Shown here one piece after another: positions 23,651 through 35,600 of a stretch of DNA of 64,000 nucleotides; position 1 is the first letter of the stretch, and the number at the start of each line of letters is the position of its first letter. The position numbers and the translations under genes are program-made. Where the stretch lies: NCBI GenBank assembly GCA_037974965.1, contig JBBPFI010000010.1, forward strand, positions 62,001 to 126,000, in the 5' to 3' direction. Origin of the DNA: Dacryopinax spathularia. Taxonomy: Eukaryota; Basidiomycota; Dacrymycetes; Dacrymycetales; Dacrymycetaceae. The notes beneath the pieces are model-generated. The model was given only the letters and a program-made list of their open reading frames with translations, was not told where the DNA came from and ran no database searches.

Positions 23651-26239
23651 GCTAGCGGCTTTTGACGGAAGGAGGGATGTGACCCAATCGGGCAGACCCG
23701 AGGTCGGAGACCACTGACCATGCGGGTCGCCGAAACACGAGGCCCGACAGGTTGGACGGTGTTCGCTTCCCTCGCGCGACCCATCCCGCCGTTCTGTTCG
23801 CCTTCGCTTCCTTTGCTCGACGTTCTGCCCCCCTTCGCCCCCCTTTGCCTGACAACACCCAAATCAGCACAGAATTGCGGTCGGCGGTCTTAGCCGCATA
23901 TCTCCGCTCGGCGTGGTCCGTGGCGCGCCCTTTCGACCCTCCCTTCACTCCCCTCGCGAGGCTCCTCCCTGCCACACGCGGCACGCCGCGCTACAGTAAC
24001 GGAACACGCGCCATGCTCGTGTCGCGTCCTCCTCCCCCCTGCATTTGGGGTCCTGCTCGCCGTCCATGAATGTCGTCGATTAGGGGCTTCCTCCTAGCTC
24101 GGCGATACAATCTGTCTATCCGCAGCAATAGTTGCACACCATTCCAGCGCTATACGCCATGCACCGGCCTCCACGCTAGAGCACGCGCTAGCTCCCGACC
24201 GTTCCCACCCCGCCCGGGCTCCGCCCCTCTCTCCTCTCTGATTCGCCAACAACCCACGCTTCTCGCACCGCCAGGGCCGCACACCCCGGCTTCGCACATC
24301 AGACGAACCAAAACAACCCCGGACGGAGCTTCCCCCTGGCCCGAGGCATTCCCGCCAGAAAAAAGCGAGGCCCAATCTGCGCTATCTCTCCCGCTATCGC
24401 TCGGCTCGAAACTGCATTGTCTCCCAGGCAAAGGTCAACGACGTGTCGATTCACCACCGAATTCCCCAATCATTTCCCAATCGAGCCAAACCCCTGTCAT
24501 CCTGTTCCCGTTCTCGGGTCCCGCAGATCCCGCGGCCTAAACGACTGAACAGGTCGCGCCTTCCGCCCAGCGAGAATTGCGTCTACACGGAAGAAGGTCA
24601 GAAAGGGAAGGAGGGGTAGTCCAGCCACTGAATCCGGCGCATTGTCATCATTCATTCCAGTTCCCCCAATCCTGTTCCGCCCGAGCGGTCGCCCCTGCCA
24701 ACCTGTCCCCCGAAAGAGGCCCGCTGTCACAAGTCCTCGTTTCTCCCGTCGCCCGATCGGCAGACACCATCGCGAACCCCTATCTTCCTGTCGTTTGTGG
24801 TCCTCCGACTCCCCCTTTCCATCACCCACCCAACCCCTTGCGGTCCCAGGAAAGGAAGGGTCGGCGCCGCATATAGCCTAACCCGACGAGTCTATCTCCG
24901 ATCGTATCAGCGGTGCACCGCGCCTTTTGCCAGCACGGCCCGGTTCACGCAGACCCTTTTGCCCAGCCCAGCCCATTCTTCCTGGTTGGGTCGACAGGCG
25001 GGCCAACCAGCGTTGGAGGTGTGAAAGGGAAACATTCCCTCGCTCCCGATCTTGATTCAGCGTGAAAAGGACGGGCTTGCCCGAAGTGCCGAGCGGGTGC
25101 TAAGTTGCGATCCGAAGCCGCCTTGATTTGGACTAGCCTCTGGGCGAGAAGGAGAGAGAAGCAAGGGGGAGAAGACGGGAGAAGGGACAAGCGACAGACC
25201 TCACCCTTGTCCAGGAGAGGCAGGTGGACCACACGGCCCGCATTCGAAGAGGAACGGTGCACACGGGCTGTTGGGACCCATCTTCACCCGCACGGGACGG
25301 AACACGCGCGACGCCGTCAGCCCGCGAAGCCCGCTAACCGCCGCTCGCTCGCCCTCCCTCGGCCTCCCCTCACCACAACACGTGTCACGCCTTGCTCCCT
25401 CCTTTTCTCCCCACTCCTCTTTTGCTCACAAACCACCATCTCATCCCCCCGAATTCCCACCTCCTCCCTTTTAAACCGTCTGCCCCAATCGCCCCCCTCC
25501 ACTCCACCTCTTTCCCCCCTTTCCCCCTCCTCCTCCCCCTGCTCCCTCTGCTGCTCCTCCCCCTGCTCCTCGACGTCTGTCCCCTGCTCCTCCCCCTCGC
25601 CATCTCCTTACCCCTGCCTATCAGACCGTCTTCAGGTATCTTCGGCGACCGATCGAGATCCGCACATCCTCCGAGCGGACGTCCGAAGCATATCAGAAAC
25701 AAACCGCACATACGACCCCTCGTCAGCCTCTCGAGGTGTACACGTCTAGCCGACCCATTGTACGAGCACTGCAAGACTAGTCAATATCACGGACTAGCGT
25801 GACGTGGCTGTTGTGCAAATACATTCCAGTCCCTAGCCAAACACCAGTCGGCTCCGTCCTCCGTAATCTCGGTCCAGGCAAAGCAAGTCCGAGAAGCAGG
25901 AGAGAAGCAGGAGCTCTCGCGGGAGAAACAGAAAAGCAGAAGCGGTAGCCGCAGGGATATAAAGGGCATCAGGGCCTAACGCATTTCGCACCCCAGCACC
26001 CCGGTACACGTTCCCCGCCCCTCCCCCCTCTCAGTCCGACGATCCCCTCTTTGTGCGCACGCGCTCGCCGCCGGACCGCCTCCATCCCTGAGCATACCGA
26101 CCGCGTAGCCGCAGTTGAGCCCCGTGTCGCCGCGAGGAGTTGTCAGGTGGGTATAAAGCGGGCTTAGTGTACGCGCTTGCTCACCCTGGTTACAGAATCC
26201 CCTATCGCGTGCTTCTGCATATACTCCGTCAAGAACACC
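23651..26239. other. Pyrimidine-rich upstream region of the Zn2Cys6 gene
   Basis: These 2.6 kb have no recognised gene but are markedly C/T-rich on the plus strand, especially 25370-25630. This suits a long promoter and 5' leader of the regulator that starts at 26240. A TATAAAG lies at 25958-25964. Longer frames here (for example 24070-24540) are low-complexity Pro/Ser/Arg sequence without family motifs. Confidence 0.5.
25958..25964 (+). promoter_or_regulatory. TATA-like box upstream of the Zn2Cys6 gene
   Basis: The sequence TATAAAG lies 276 bases before the start codon. If used, it implies a 5' leader of about 240 bases. This is a motif-only call. Confidence 0.4.
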
Positions 26240-27506
26240 ATGTCACAGTCATACCGACCTTCGTCGTCCCACTCCCATCCTCTGCCCGTTCGTTCTGGAC
26301 AACCGCATCCGTCAAGCATGCCGTCGCCCCCAGCAACGAGCTATTCGTACTCTCGACCGTCGTCCCATCCGGGTGGTCCAGGTCACCCGCCTTCGCGAGC
26401 ACCGCAAAGCGGTACCGTGCTACCAGGCATTGACGAGCTGATACGAGGCATGCCACGAGATCAAGTACCGCCTGGATCGTCCGTCTCACACTCCCACCCT
26501 CATCCGTCTCATCATTCGCAAGAGCCGGATTACAGCCGCATCCCTGGTCCGCCCAGCCCGCCTTGGCCGAACCCGCCGCCGCGAAGGACAGACTCGCCGG
26601 CATACGCGACATATAGCCCTGGCGTACCAGGACAGGGACCGCCGAGACCTCCAACAAGTGCACAAGGTGGACCGATGTACACTCCACCCAACAGTGGCGG
26701 CTCGCGTCCGCCGACGGGTGCGCCGCACCCACCTCAACCTGGAATGCAGCCAACTATGGCGCATATAGTTCCTCATGGTGGGCCCATTCCTACCGGCACA
26801 AACCCACTGCCATATCCGAGCGTGACGTACGCAACGCCCATGCCGGCGTCACCGAACGGATCCCCTGGAGCTCCCATGGGCGTACCGCCCGGTGTGCAAG
26901 TCCTGCCTAATGGAGTCCCGCTCGATGGGCCCTACTACCTCACTTCGCATCCTTACACGACGATTTACTTCGCGCCGCCAAACCAGTTTGGACCTGCCCG
27001 AAACGCACGAGCATGCAAGAAATGTCGTCAGCGGAAAGTACGGTGCTCGGCTGCAGGCGGATTGGGTTTCGCTCCCGGCGAGCCGGGCATGAAGTGCGAA
27101 CGATGTGAACGATCTGGCGAGGAATGCGTTTTCGAAGAGCGCCAAGTTAGCAGGCGCAGAACGCAGGGTAGCACCGGCAGTGGCGGAAGTGGGAGAGCCA
27201 GTGGCAGCAGTGGGAGGAGTGTCACCGCTGATGACGATGAGGAGGATGACGATGAGAGGTTTGTCCTCTACCATAGTGCATATATGCGCTTACTTACGAC
27301 TTTATCGTAGCGTATCTACCCCAACGGCAACCACATCGACGCTGCGTACTCCAGCGAGCAGCATTGCTAGCCCGGTAGCTCGTGGATCGACCAAGGGGCA
27401 AGGACCGCCGCCTGCACCTTCTTCAGGAGCTGCCCGCGGGCAAGTGCACAGTTCACCCCAGAGCCAGCAAGGCTACGGTCGAGCGCAATCCATGCCGCCG
27501 AAATAA
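26240..27506 (+). CDS. Zn2Cys6 (Gal4-type) transcription factor with central zinc cluster
   Basis: Two exons (26240-27258 and 27311-27506) encode 404 residues. The zinc cluster lies at about 259-292: ACKKCRQRKVRC, then a 16-residue loop, then CERCERSGEEC, i.e. CX2CX6CX16CX2CX6C. The basic residues between cysteines 2 and 3 (RQRKVR) are the usual DNA-contact region. Everything before it is disordered, rich in Ser, Pro, His, Tyr and Gly. After it come a Ser/Gly linker, an acidic patch (DDDEEDDDE) and a Ser/Thr/Pro tail. There is no fungal-specific transcription factor (MHR) domain. Most family members carry the cluster at the N-terminus with a shorter third loop, so both position and loop are atypical. 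Target genes are unknown; a nuclear role is inferred from the domain. Confidence 0.88.
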
Positions 27507-29684
27507 TCGGCATGTATGCGAACGACCGGTTATCTGTCTCAGCCAGAATGGCTCGGGAATATCTACCTCTTCGAAGGATTCGTCGTAATTCTATGATCGT
27601 GGACCTTCTTTTCCGTCAATCCGCTCTCGTTTCCATAACAAGGAGCGGAAGAAGCGGAAATGGTGCTCCAGCGGTTTGTACAATCACCCAAGTCTATCGA
27701 TCTTTCGCCCACGTTTTCCACAACCTTCCCACTCCATCCGCCACGAAGTCACGCACCGTACGTACACGATTACGCCGCAATGACAAAACGACGTCTTTGC
27801 TGGCACGTTTCGCCAGCCCTAGGCCACCCCACAATTCCGATTCACACCCTGTTTGATTTCCTAACTCGTCCAATCTTTCCGCTCACGTCTGCCCTCGTTC
27901 TCGACTTTCCACCGCCTTCTTTCCCTCGGTCTCCTCCTCTGGCTCGCTCGGCTCACAAAGTCCTCCGATGAACCGCTCGAAGGATTCTGGTATACTCCAT
28001 CAAACTCTGTTATTCCCGTCTCATCCGTCGCCGTCTCGTTCGCCATGTCTCAGTGTCTCCACACTGGAAGGCGAACAAGATCAGCATGGGCCACAGACGA
28101 TGTAAAAATCAAGATACCCATTCAACGCTGGGCGTTTCTGGGCGTCATCTTCCGTTTCCTTTCTCTCGGTCTTCGTTCTCCTCATTCCCCATTCCAATTC
28201 CCCTCCTCCGCTCCACCCCTCGACAGACTCTATTCCCCCTCCTTTTTCTAAAGGTATATGAATTATCACACCGGAGCTGAAGTGTCTTATTGTACGTATC
28301 TGTGCTGCTGAGAAGAGGTGAGGGTCAGCTCCTGAGGAGAAGGAGTGGTGAGTGGTACCGTACGATAGTTTATGCCTTGTTGTAGCGAATACGTTGCAGA
28401 GGGAGTTACAGTGGAATATAGATCGTCTACCTACCTACGCACCTATCCTATCGTATCCGGCCTCCTACGGTCCTTGGTGCGAGTTTTCTTCAGACCTTGC
28501 TCGCCAAATACCCAAGGTGCCGCTTGCTCTCGTATCGCCTTTGCTCTGGATACTGCACGGATTCCTGCGGAAGTGTGACAAGCGACGGCACGGTCCCATA
28601 CGAGCTACGTTACCACCTGAGTACGTACTCGTCTGGGCTTCGTCGAGAGTCGAGAGATTTCGGTGTCGGATGACGGTGACGGTTGGTTGACGGACGAGTG
28701 CGTTTTTATGTACTGTAGTTTAGTTATTGATGATGCGACGTCTGAGCTGCTGAACTTTTCATGCTTTGATTCGTTCAGCCCACTTCCGTCATAAGACGCC
28801 GACGTGGAGCAGCAAATCAAGTGCATGCGCCTGTCGTTCACCCCGACTCGGAGGGAGACGATCCGACTCTGAGCATGAGTCGGCGCTGAAGGCTGAGCGG
28901 AGTGCAAGGCTGGCGGGTTAGGACGGCCTCTTCGGGAAGTCTTGTGAGCTATGGAAATGGATTGAGACAACGCGATAAAAGATCGTACAACACGACACGA
29001 CGAACGACTGAGAGGTTGGAAAGGTTGAGGGCTTGAGGGTTTGATGGGTACAATGCAGAATATTATAGGAGAAGAAAAGATGGAGCGGGAAAGAATGAGT
29101 AAGCAGGAAATGGACAAGGAAAGGCTGAGGGTGTGAGGGAAGGAAGGCATGGACAGAGAGAGGCGAGAGAAGGCGGGAACGAGTAGCGAAGGAGAGATGG
29201 AGAGAGCGGAGAGAGAAGAGGGAGTGGGGGATCTGTACCGGACGGAAGAGGGGACGGCTGAACATATAGGACGCAAAGCGAGGAAATTGGCGAGTGAGAC
29301 GTTGGCCGAGGACGGTTGATTCAGACGTTCGGAGTTCATGCTGGAAAAGACCGGTAATGGCGAAATTCGAGGTGCACACCCAGGGTGAGCAGGATCGATC
29401 GTAGGGATAAATTGAGGTGACCCATCGCCAGATAGTGAAATTTGGTTGAAGGACGATTTTGGCGCTGCTCGTCCCACAGCCCGCTGAGAATATGCCGTCC
29501 CGATAGAGTCGAGGTGACCATACATGTTCAGCCGCAGTTTTCAGGCATTCCACTCCCGTATGTCCACTCATCGCCTTCCACTCCCCCACTCCCCTTCCGT
29601 CTGCCCACCATCTCCCACATCCCGCTTGCCTTCCTCGCACCCCTCTCTCCAACTAGCACCCCGCCCCGAAAGTCCCTTTCGCCT
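27507..29684. other. Intergenic region
   Basis: About 2.2 kb between convergent genes. The first part is C/T-rich and could be 3' UTR of the Zn2Cys6 gene. A long open frame on the minus strand (28605-29525) is Ser/Leu/Pro low-complexity sequence with no motif and no exon-like codon bias, so I do not call it. Confidence 0.5.
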
Positions 29685-30440
29685 CTACTTCTCCGCCTCA
29701 GCAACCGGCACCTGCCCGTCCATCCAGCTCTCCTCGACCGTCGCTTTTACTCGGCGGACGTATTCTTTCATGTTCTCGCGGTAGAGCTGGGCTGCTTCGG
29801 CGTTTGCGGGGCTGCGCGCGAGAAGTCAGTAAGATGTTCAGAATGGACGGAATCGAGAGGACAGGCAAGGAAGTGAAGCATAGGAGAGGCGGAAAGGAGG
29901 AGCCGGAAATAAGGAAAGAAAGGGGAAGGCGATGAGGGGCAGAGTATGGGTACCGCATAGGCGGTGTCCGTCTTACGCCCGCACCGCCCACAAACAGTAA
30001 AACCAGGGAAGAGACTCACCTATTCGGATTCGGATCATGCAGCAAACTCTGGACGCTCGTCAAGATCGCCGCCACATCATACGTCGGACTCCACCGATTC
30101 TGCAGAATATCCAAACACAGCTCCCCCGTCGCATACACGTTCGGATGAAACATCCTGCTGAGGAACTTGACCGTCGGCGGTTTGTTCGGATAGGACTCGT
30201 CGAACGTGAGCGTGAGCTTGAACGTGCCGTCTTCGAAGGGCGTGTCCGCTGGGCCGAAGATGACCGCGTTCCAGACCATGATGTTGTCTGGGCAGGGCGA
30301 GCCGGAGACGCCTTGAGGCGGGTCGGAGGAGAGGCGCTTGAAGTCCCTGATGAGGCGGCGGCGGCAGGCGGTGGACTAGGCGTGCACATAGGATGTCAGT
30401 GTATGTTGTTAGGAGAGGGATAAGAGAGGAGACGTACCAT
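29685..30440 (-). CDS. RAD6: Ubiquitin-conjugating enzyme E2, RAD6/UBC2
   Basis: Exons 30440-30438 (the ATG alone), 30375-30020 and 29811-29685 encode 161 residues. The sequence follows Rad6 closely: [55 protein letters not shown] with the catalytic Cys88 at the same position as in yeast, and a C-terminal [14 protein letters not shown] helix. Rad6 works with RING E3 partners such as Bre1 and Rad18 to monoubiquitinate histone H2B and PCNA, and with Ubr1 in N-degron turnover. The tail after the UBC fold is short and only mildly acidic; the long acidic tail of budding yeast is absent. The first coding exon is just the start codon, followed by GTACGT. Confidence 0.97.
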
Positions 30441-31099
30441 TGTGGTGTTGTTTGAGCTTGGAGGAAGGGGGTCTTAGTCAGACGAGGCAAGCTTTAAAGG
30501 CGAGATGTATGCGTTTGCGATGGGGTTATTGCACGATAGCAGCGAGCTGAATAGTCCACTGATGCAGCGTATAGCAGGTACTCGACAGTAGAGAGTAAGT
30601 AGGAGGTAGCAGTCAGAGAGTAAAAGGAGCGAGGTCGATGTATGCGGTCGTAGAAGAAGGAGAAGAGGACAAAGCGCGGTGAGAGTACTTGCCTGTCGCC
30701 GAGCGGCTGGCGGTAAGCTCGAGGCTTCACCGCCAAGCGAAGGGCTGATGGCTAGGCTACGGCGATTGCTCCCGCTCTGATTGGTCGGGCGAGGCGTAAT
30801 TTGTGAGTGGCGTAGGGGATCGGGCTGGACAGTGAGGGTGGGGAGAGGCATTCTGCATGCTTGCCTCGTACATTTCTGGCGCATACACGCAAGACCTGAG
30901 CCTCCTTAAAATCGATAATATCTAGTGCTGTCCACTATAAACTTCAACCACAACGAGAGAGGAACAGACAAGAGCGGTCAACCAGCATCCTGCTAGACGA
31001 CAAGCAACAGCCCTACATAAACAACGGTCGCCAACGAGCGGGCCTACTTCAACTTCAACCCCCTTTCAACCTGTGACTCGGCCCTCGCAGTGAGAGAAG
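30441..31099. promoter_or_regulatory. Divergent promoter between RAD6 and the Whi5/Nrm1-like gene
   Basis: The two start codons lie 659 bases apart and point away from each other, so the spacer must serve both. No gene lies within it. I see no clear TATA box for either direction. A long open frame on the minus strand here is a by-product of composition. Confidence 0.5.
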
Positions 31100-32666
31100 A
31101 TGGCAACCCCCCACACCTCCCCTGACCGACCTCAGTCCCACCACCGACGTCTAGACAGGACGTCCGACCGAGCGAGATATCATCACGTACGCCTCCTCTG
31201 CTCTCCATTTCCTCAGAGTCACAGCTGACTGTGTTGGTTGCATGTGTAGTTAACAAGAACACTACGAACGAGGTTGCAGTACGCAAGGCTAAAAGTGGAT
31301 CATGGGTGGGTACGTCAGGTCCCTCCTCTCCTCCTTTCCCTGGCATTCTCGCCTTCTTCCCCTTTCTTCACTCCTTCTCCCCGGCCCCCTTCTACCCTCG
31401 CCGCCTATAACCCCCGAAAGACGAGATTAATCAGAAAGACAGACAAAACAAACCCTGAACGAAGTCGAAAACCTCTACTTCCACCACTCCCGTTCCCGCC
31501 AGCCCTCTCAAGCCTCGCTAGCCGCTCAAGCGGCACGTACGAAGGCCGACCCCGCTGGTACAGCTGGGGAGGCGAGTCCGAATATGGCGGATCTTGTTTC
31601 CTTGGTACAAGTGGCTGCGGGAGGGGTAGGAGGGGGAGGGTCGAGGACGTCAACGATGCAGAGTGTCACCCTCGTGGGATCTCAGCCGTCGACGCAGGCA
31701 TCTGCTCCTTCTTCCCAGTCGCAAGCGCCCACCGGTACGACACAGCCAGAACCAGCGGGGACGGGCCCGACACTCGACCTCTCCGCGCTTAACCTCCCTC
31801 CTGAGATCTGGCAGTCCCTCCAAGGCGCCATCCAGTCCGGCGCATTTGGTCCTCTGCCCGCCGCAACCTCCGCAACATCCACCATCCCATCCATCTCGTC
31901 CACTTCTGCACCCTCCGCCAACCTCGCTACTGACGGGACCGCCCCGGCCAGTGATGGTGCAGCAGCACAAACAGGAGCAGATCAATCAACACCCACACTC
32001 ATCCCTCGCCAGTCTCCTAATTTCCTCTCGCCTCCTTCTACTTCCCACCCTTCGGCACCTACGACCCCAGTCCGACCCTCCACATCCACTTTCTCACACA
32101 CTCGAACCGGCTCGCTCCTAGGGTCAGGAAGTAAACATACGACCAGTACACCACCGCGCTCGACCCGCTCCTCCCATGCCTATGCTGCTGCTACCGGAGC
32201 AGGAGGAGGAGGAGGAAGCTCAGCAGGCTCAGGCTCAGGCGCCTCGCTGGCAAGTTATCTAGGTCCGATGGGATCTCCCACTTTTTTGAGGAGTACGCCG
32301 GGCGCGGGGATGGGTTTGGGAGGAACTGGCGGAGGAGGAGGAGCAGCAGGAGGGGGAGGAGGAAGTGGGGCAGGAGGGGGAGGGGGAGGAACAGGAGCAG
32401 GAGGGGGAGGGTGGTCGTTGACGTATGATTTGTTTTGGAGTTCGTTGGGGAGTTCGGCTGCTTTGGTTGGTGGGGGCGGGGGTGGCGGTGGAGGAGGGGG
32501 GCCTGGAGGAGGCACAAGGAGTACTGCTACTGCCACCAATGCGGGAGGAGCGACGGGGGATGGGCTTGTAGGCCTCGGGATAGGCCTAACACCAACCCCC
32601 AACATACCAGCGCCCACCTCCGCCTCCAACTCAATGCACGGGCAGCAAGCAAGGACGAGCAGCTGA
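31100..32666 (+). CDS. Gly-rich protein with a Whi5/Nrm1-like (GTB) motif
   Basis: Exons 31100-31186, 31250-31309 and 31443-32666 encode 456 residues. Residues 30-57, spread over exon 2 and the start of exon 3, read as LTRTLRTRLQYARLKVDHGW followed by TKQTLNEVENLYF. From memory this resembles the short motif by which Whi5/Nrm1-type repressors bind the SBF/MBF G1/S transcription factors, in the longer form seen in basidiomycetes. The rest is disordered: Ser/Thr/Pro-rich with many SP/TP sites (candidate CDK sites, which suit a Whi5-like protein), then long polyglycine and Gly-Ala runs. The acceptor at 31442 was chosen because it alone joins GW to the EVE block. The function is a hypothesis; an unknown nuclear protein is the alternative. 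Confidence 0.65.
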
Positions 32667-35600
32667 GCCGCCGTTCGAGAGCTGGCGGCTTTTCGCTCTC
32701 TATCCGGATATCCGGTGGATGAGCGGGCGCTTGATGGGTTTTATTTCGTGTGATTTTTTTCTGGGCATATGGACGATCTTACGATGTGTGATACGATAAT
32801 ACGACACTACGATACGACACCAGTTTATATCGGGTATACGATCCCACACCGCAGTACTCATCGGATTGGTATTCACTGCTAAAACTCTCTCAACGATCTT
32901 CCAGCGCTGGTAAGTTGGCCGACAGTACGGACTGTTAAGGGTCATATCGGGATGCTGCTGGTGTTGTGGGTGGGTGGGCGGATCCGTCGATCGTCTCGGT
33001 TTCACCTGGCGGCGTTGAGAAGGGGCAAGCGGGGACAGGGAGTGATTTGGTGTGGAAGGCTGGTTACGCTGCGGAAGTGGACGGGAGCGATACGATACGA
33101 TACAGAGCAAGCTGCTCCCTTGCTCTAACTGACAGAGTGTGACATGCCCAACTCAAGCAGGGCCATGCCAGTAGAGTACGTACATGCGTGTTCGGGCGGG
33201 CCTGACATTGCCGGTTCTTCCACCAGGGGTAAGAGCCGACGAAGAGGATATTGCTCGTAGCCGAACAGAAAGGTGGATGAGGTGCGTTACACCGAGTGTC
33301 TGTGCTGACTTTTGGTTTCCTTTTTCGCAGGCCTCGGGTTTAGTTAAGCTTTGTATGAGTTCAAGAGCGAGGCGGTCAGAGAAGTGCATCCCGCTTCCAG
33401 ACGACTTGACGCGAGGTGAGCGCATGGTGTGCCGAGCAGTGGAAGAACGGGTCGACACGTGGAGTGTGCATGTAGCGTATCCGTTGCTCGTCGTCCTACT
33501 TCTTCGACCACTGGTGCCGATAAAGCGCGTGCAGCCGAGCAGATTGCTATCACTATAGGCACTACTTGTCGCTGGTGAGTGGATGGGCAAGAAATCAAGC
33601 TTTCTTCTTTCGCCGCGAAGACGCGCGAGGGATGGGACCAACAGCCGTCGCCCCTTCGAAGCCAATCCTCGTTCAGTATCCGAATGAGAAGATGAGCAAG
33701 CGCAACTCCTGCTGAATATCCCTCTTGCTGATGCTGAACAGTCATCGGCGGTAGAAGCGATCACGCAGATCCTCCGTACGACAAGGAGGACGGGAGAGTC
33801 CCGAACTGCACAGCGAGTCGGGAAACTAAGACTAGCAGACCGGTTTGCCCGCGTCCGAGCCAAAAGGAGCCGGTGAAGCAGTGATCAAAGATAAGGATAG
33901 CACGTCCTCGAAGCGCGACCTTTTTGATCCAGATGCTGGGTACTCGGCGGGAAAGTTTGAACCAGTTTGGATTAGAATCAGCCGTGGATAGACCAGCGCG
34001 TGTACCCGAGACGGATGGATCTCGGGCAAGTCACCGCACAGGGACAGAGCGAGAGTCAGCATCTTATTCTTGTCGATCAGGTACGAAGGGATCCGGTTTG
34101 TTACGCGTCAACGAACGCAGTGAGCCAGCGCGTCCAGAAGTCGTGCAAATCCGGATGACTGGACCGCGAGTATCGGTATTCGCTACAGCACCGCGCCTGA
34201 GCCAGAATGTTGCCAGAGCCTAGGCACAGTCGGCGAACACATAGCAAACGCCCAACCCGGGAGAACGGATACTCAGGACGGTACAGCGTTATTATAGGCA
34301 GCAGAAGGTAGCATGACGGCGGTGCACGTTTGAACAGAGTTCGGGCTCAGCACCGACCGGTTTTGATTGCGGCAAAGAAGCTCGGCGAAGGCGCGTTGCT
34401 GGCAGGTCCGGGAGAACTTCGAAGATCAGATAGCGGCGGAAGAGATTCCCGATCGGTACTAGAGGTGTTTGAACCTATGCATGTTTCGCACAGGGCAGCT
34501 CGAAGATAACAGTCAGCACAGAGAAAGGTTGAGCATGCCGATGTTGAAGTTCCCTTGTTTGGTTACGCAGTTGCCTTGTACGCACTCAGGGATCGCAATA
34601 GGCACCGGATTCCGGAGGATTCCAACAACATCAGGTGGTCGAACGCATGTGCAAGGCGAGGCACAAAGTCGTGCCGGCCGCGATTCAATTACTTCCCACT
34701 TCCGCTCACCTATTCAATCAGTGTGCATCTGCGGCGAAGCCTTTCGCAGTGCTGCGAACCACAGGTGGGCCCTGGAAGAAGCAGAAGCATTCGATGTCCC
34801 TGCCAAGTATGGGTTCAACCACTGATCCGGCGCCCGGTGCTATACACGAAACAACCGGAAACAGCGTGTAGAGTTGTGTTTGTTTACACCGTCAAGTGGG
34901 GAGAACAGGTCAGGCGACTAGCGCCATGGACTTGTGTACTCAAAGCTGTAAGAATGCGATCCTCACGCCGCACAACATCTGTCTCTTCTTGTGAAAGTGG
35001 CTGAGTCGAGGCACACTCGGCTTGACAGTCTTCCTCTGGGCCATGTGGAGCGAAGAAGACACTGTATAAGGGCGCGATTGACTGGGCAAATCCGAATAAG
35101 TGAATTATTGTCTTGATCATCTCGTTGTTGACAGCTGTTCGGTTTACGCCTCCTTCAGGCACATGATGGTACGACACCTTGCAGGCAGCATCATGGCTGA
35201 ACATCGGGTTTGTCGCCCCACGAAGCCGGAGTCCACCGTCTGCCCTGCGGTAGACAGCAACCGACATACTGGCTGACACCCGCCGAACCCTTAAAACGTG
35301 AAGAGGACCCCATTCCTGATACGGAGGCAATCGTGCCGTTTGTGCCGACCAATCGAATCGCCCTCCTTCCCTGTCAAGTCGATCTCCGGAGATCGCAATC
35401 GCTTCCCCGAGTGCAACCTTCGGTCTCAAGATGCTACAAGAGGCTGGTCTTGCGTCCTCTTGTCCTTGTGTAGCCTGAAACAGATGGGCATGGAGCAAGC
35501 CGCAATGCTTGGGGGTCCATAGCGACGAAGATCTGGAGTCTGACCAGCCATCTTGACTCACACCAAAACAAAGACCTCGAGCAATTTGTGGAATGCTGAC

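Noticed and set aside
24070-24540. Possible gene of 156 codons upstream of the Zn2Cys6 factor.
   Set aside because: Pro/Ser/Arg low-complexity with no splice logic or conserved block; more likely leader or promoter sequence.
28605-29525. Long open frame (about 306 codons) on the minus strand.
   Set aside because: It is Ser/Leu/Pro low-complexity sequence, has no motif or exon-like codon pattern, and lies between two well-supported genes in likely UTR and intergenic DNA.
31682-32629. Several open frames antisense to the Gly-rich exon at 31443-32666, some polyproline.
   Set aside because: They are the reverse complement of glycine codons; the plus-strand frame has an upstream spliced motif and a consistent gene model.
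33184-33558. Frame crossing an intron-like GTGCGT...TTTTTCGCAG.
   Set aside because: Splicing at these sites leads directly to a stop codon, and the unspliced frame has no motif.
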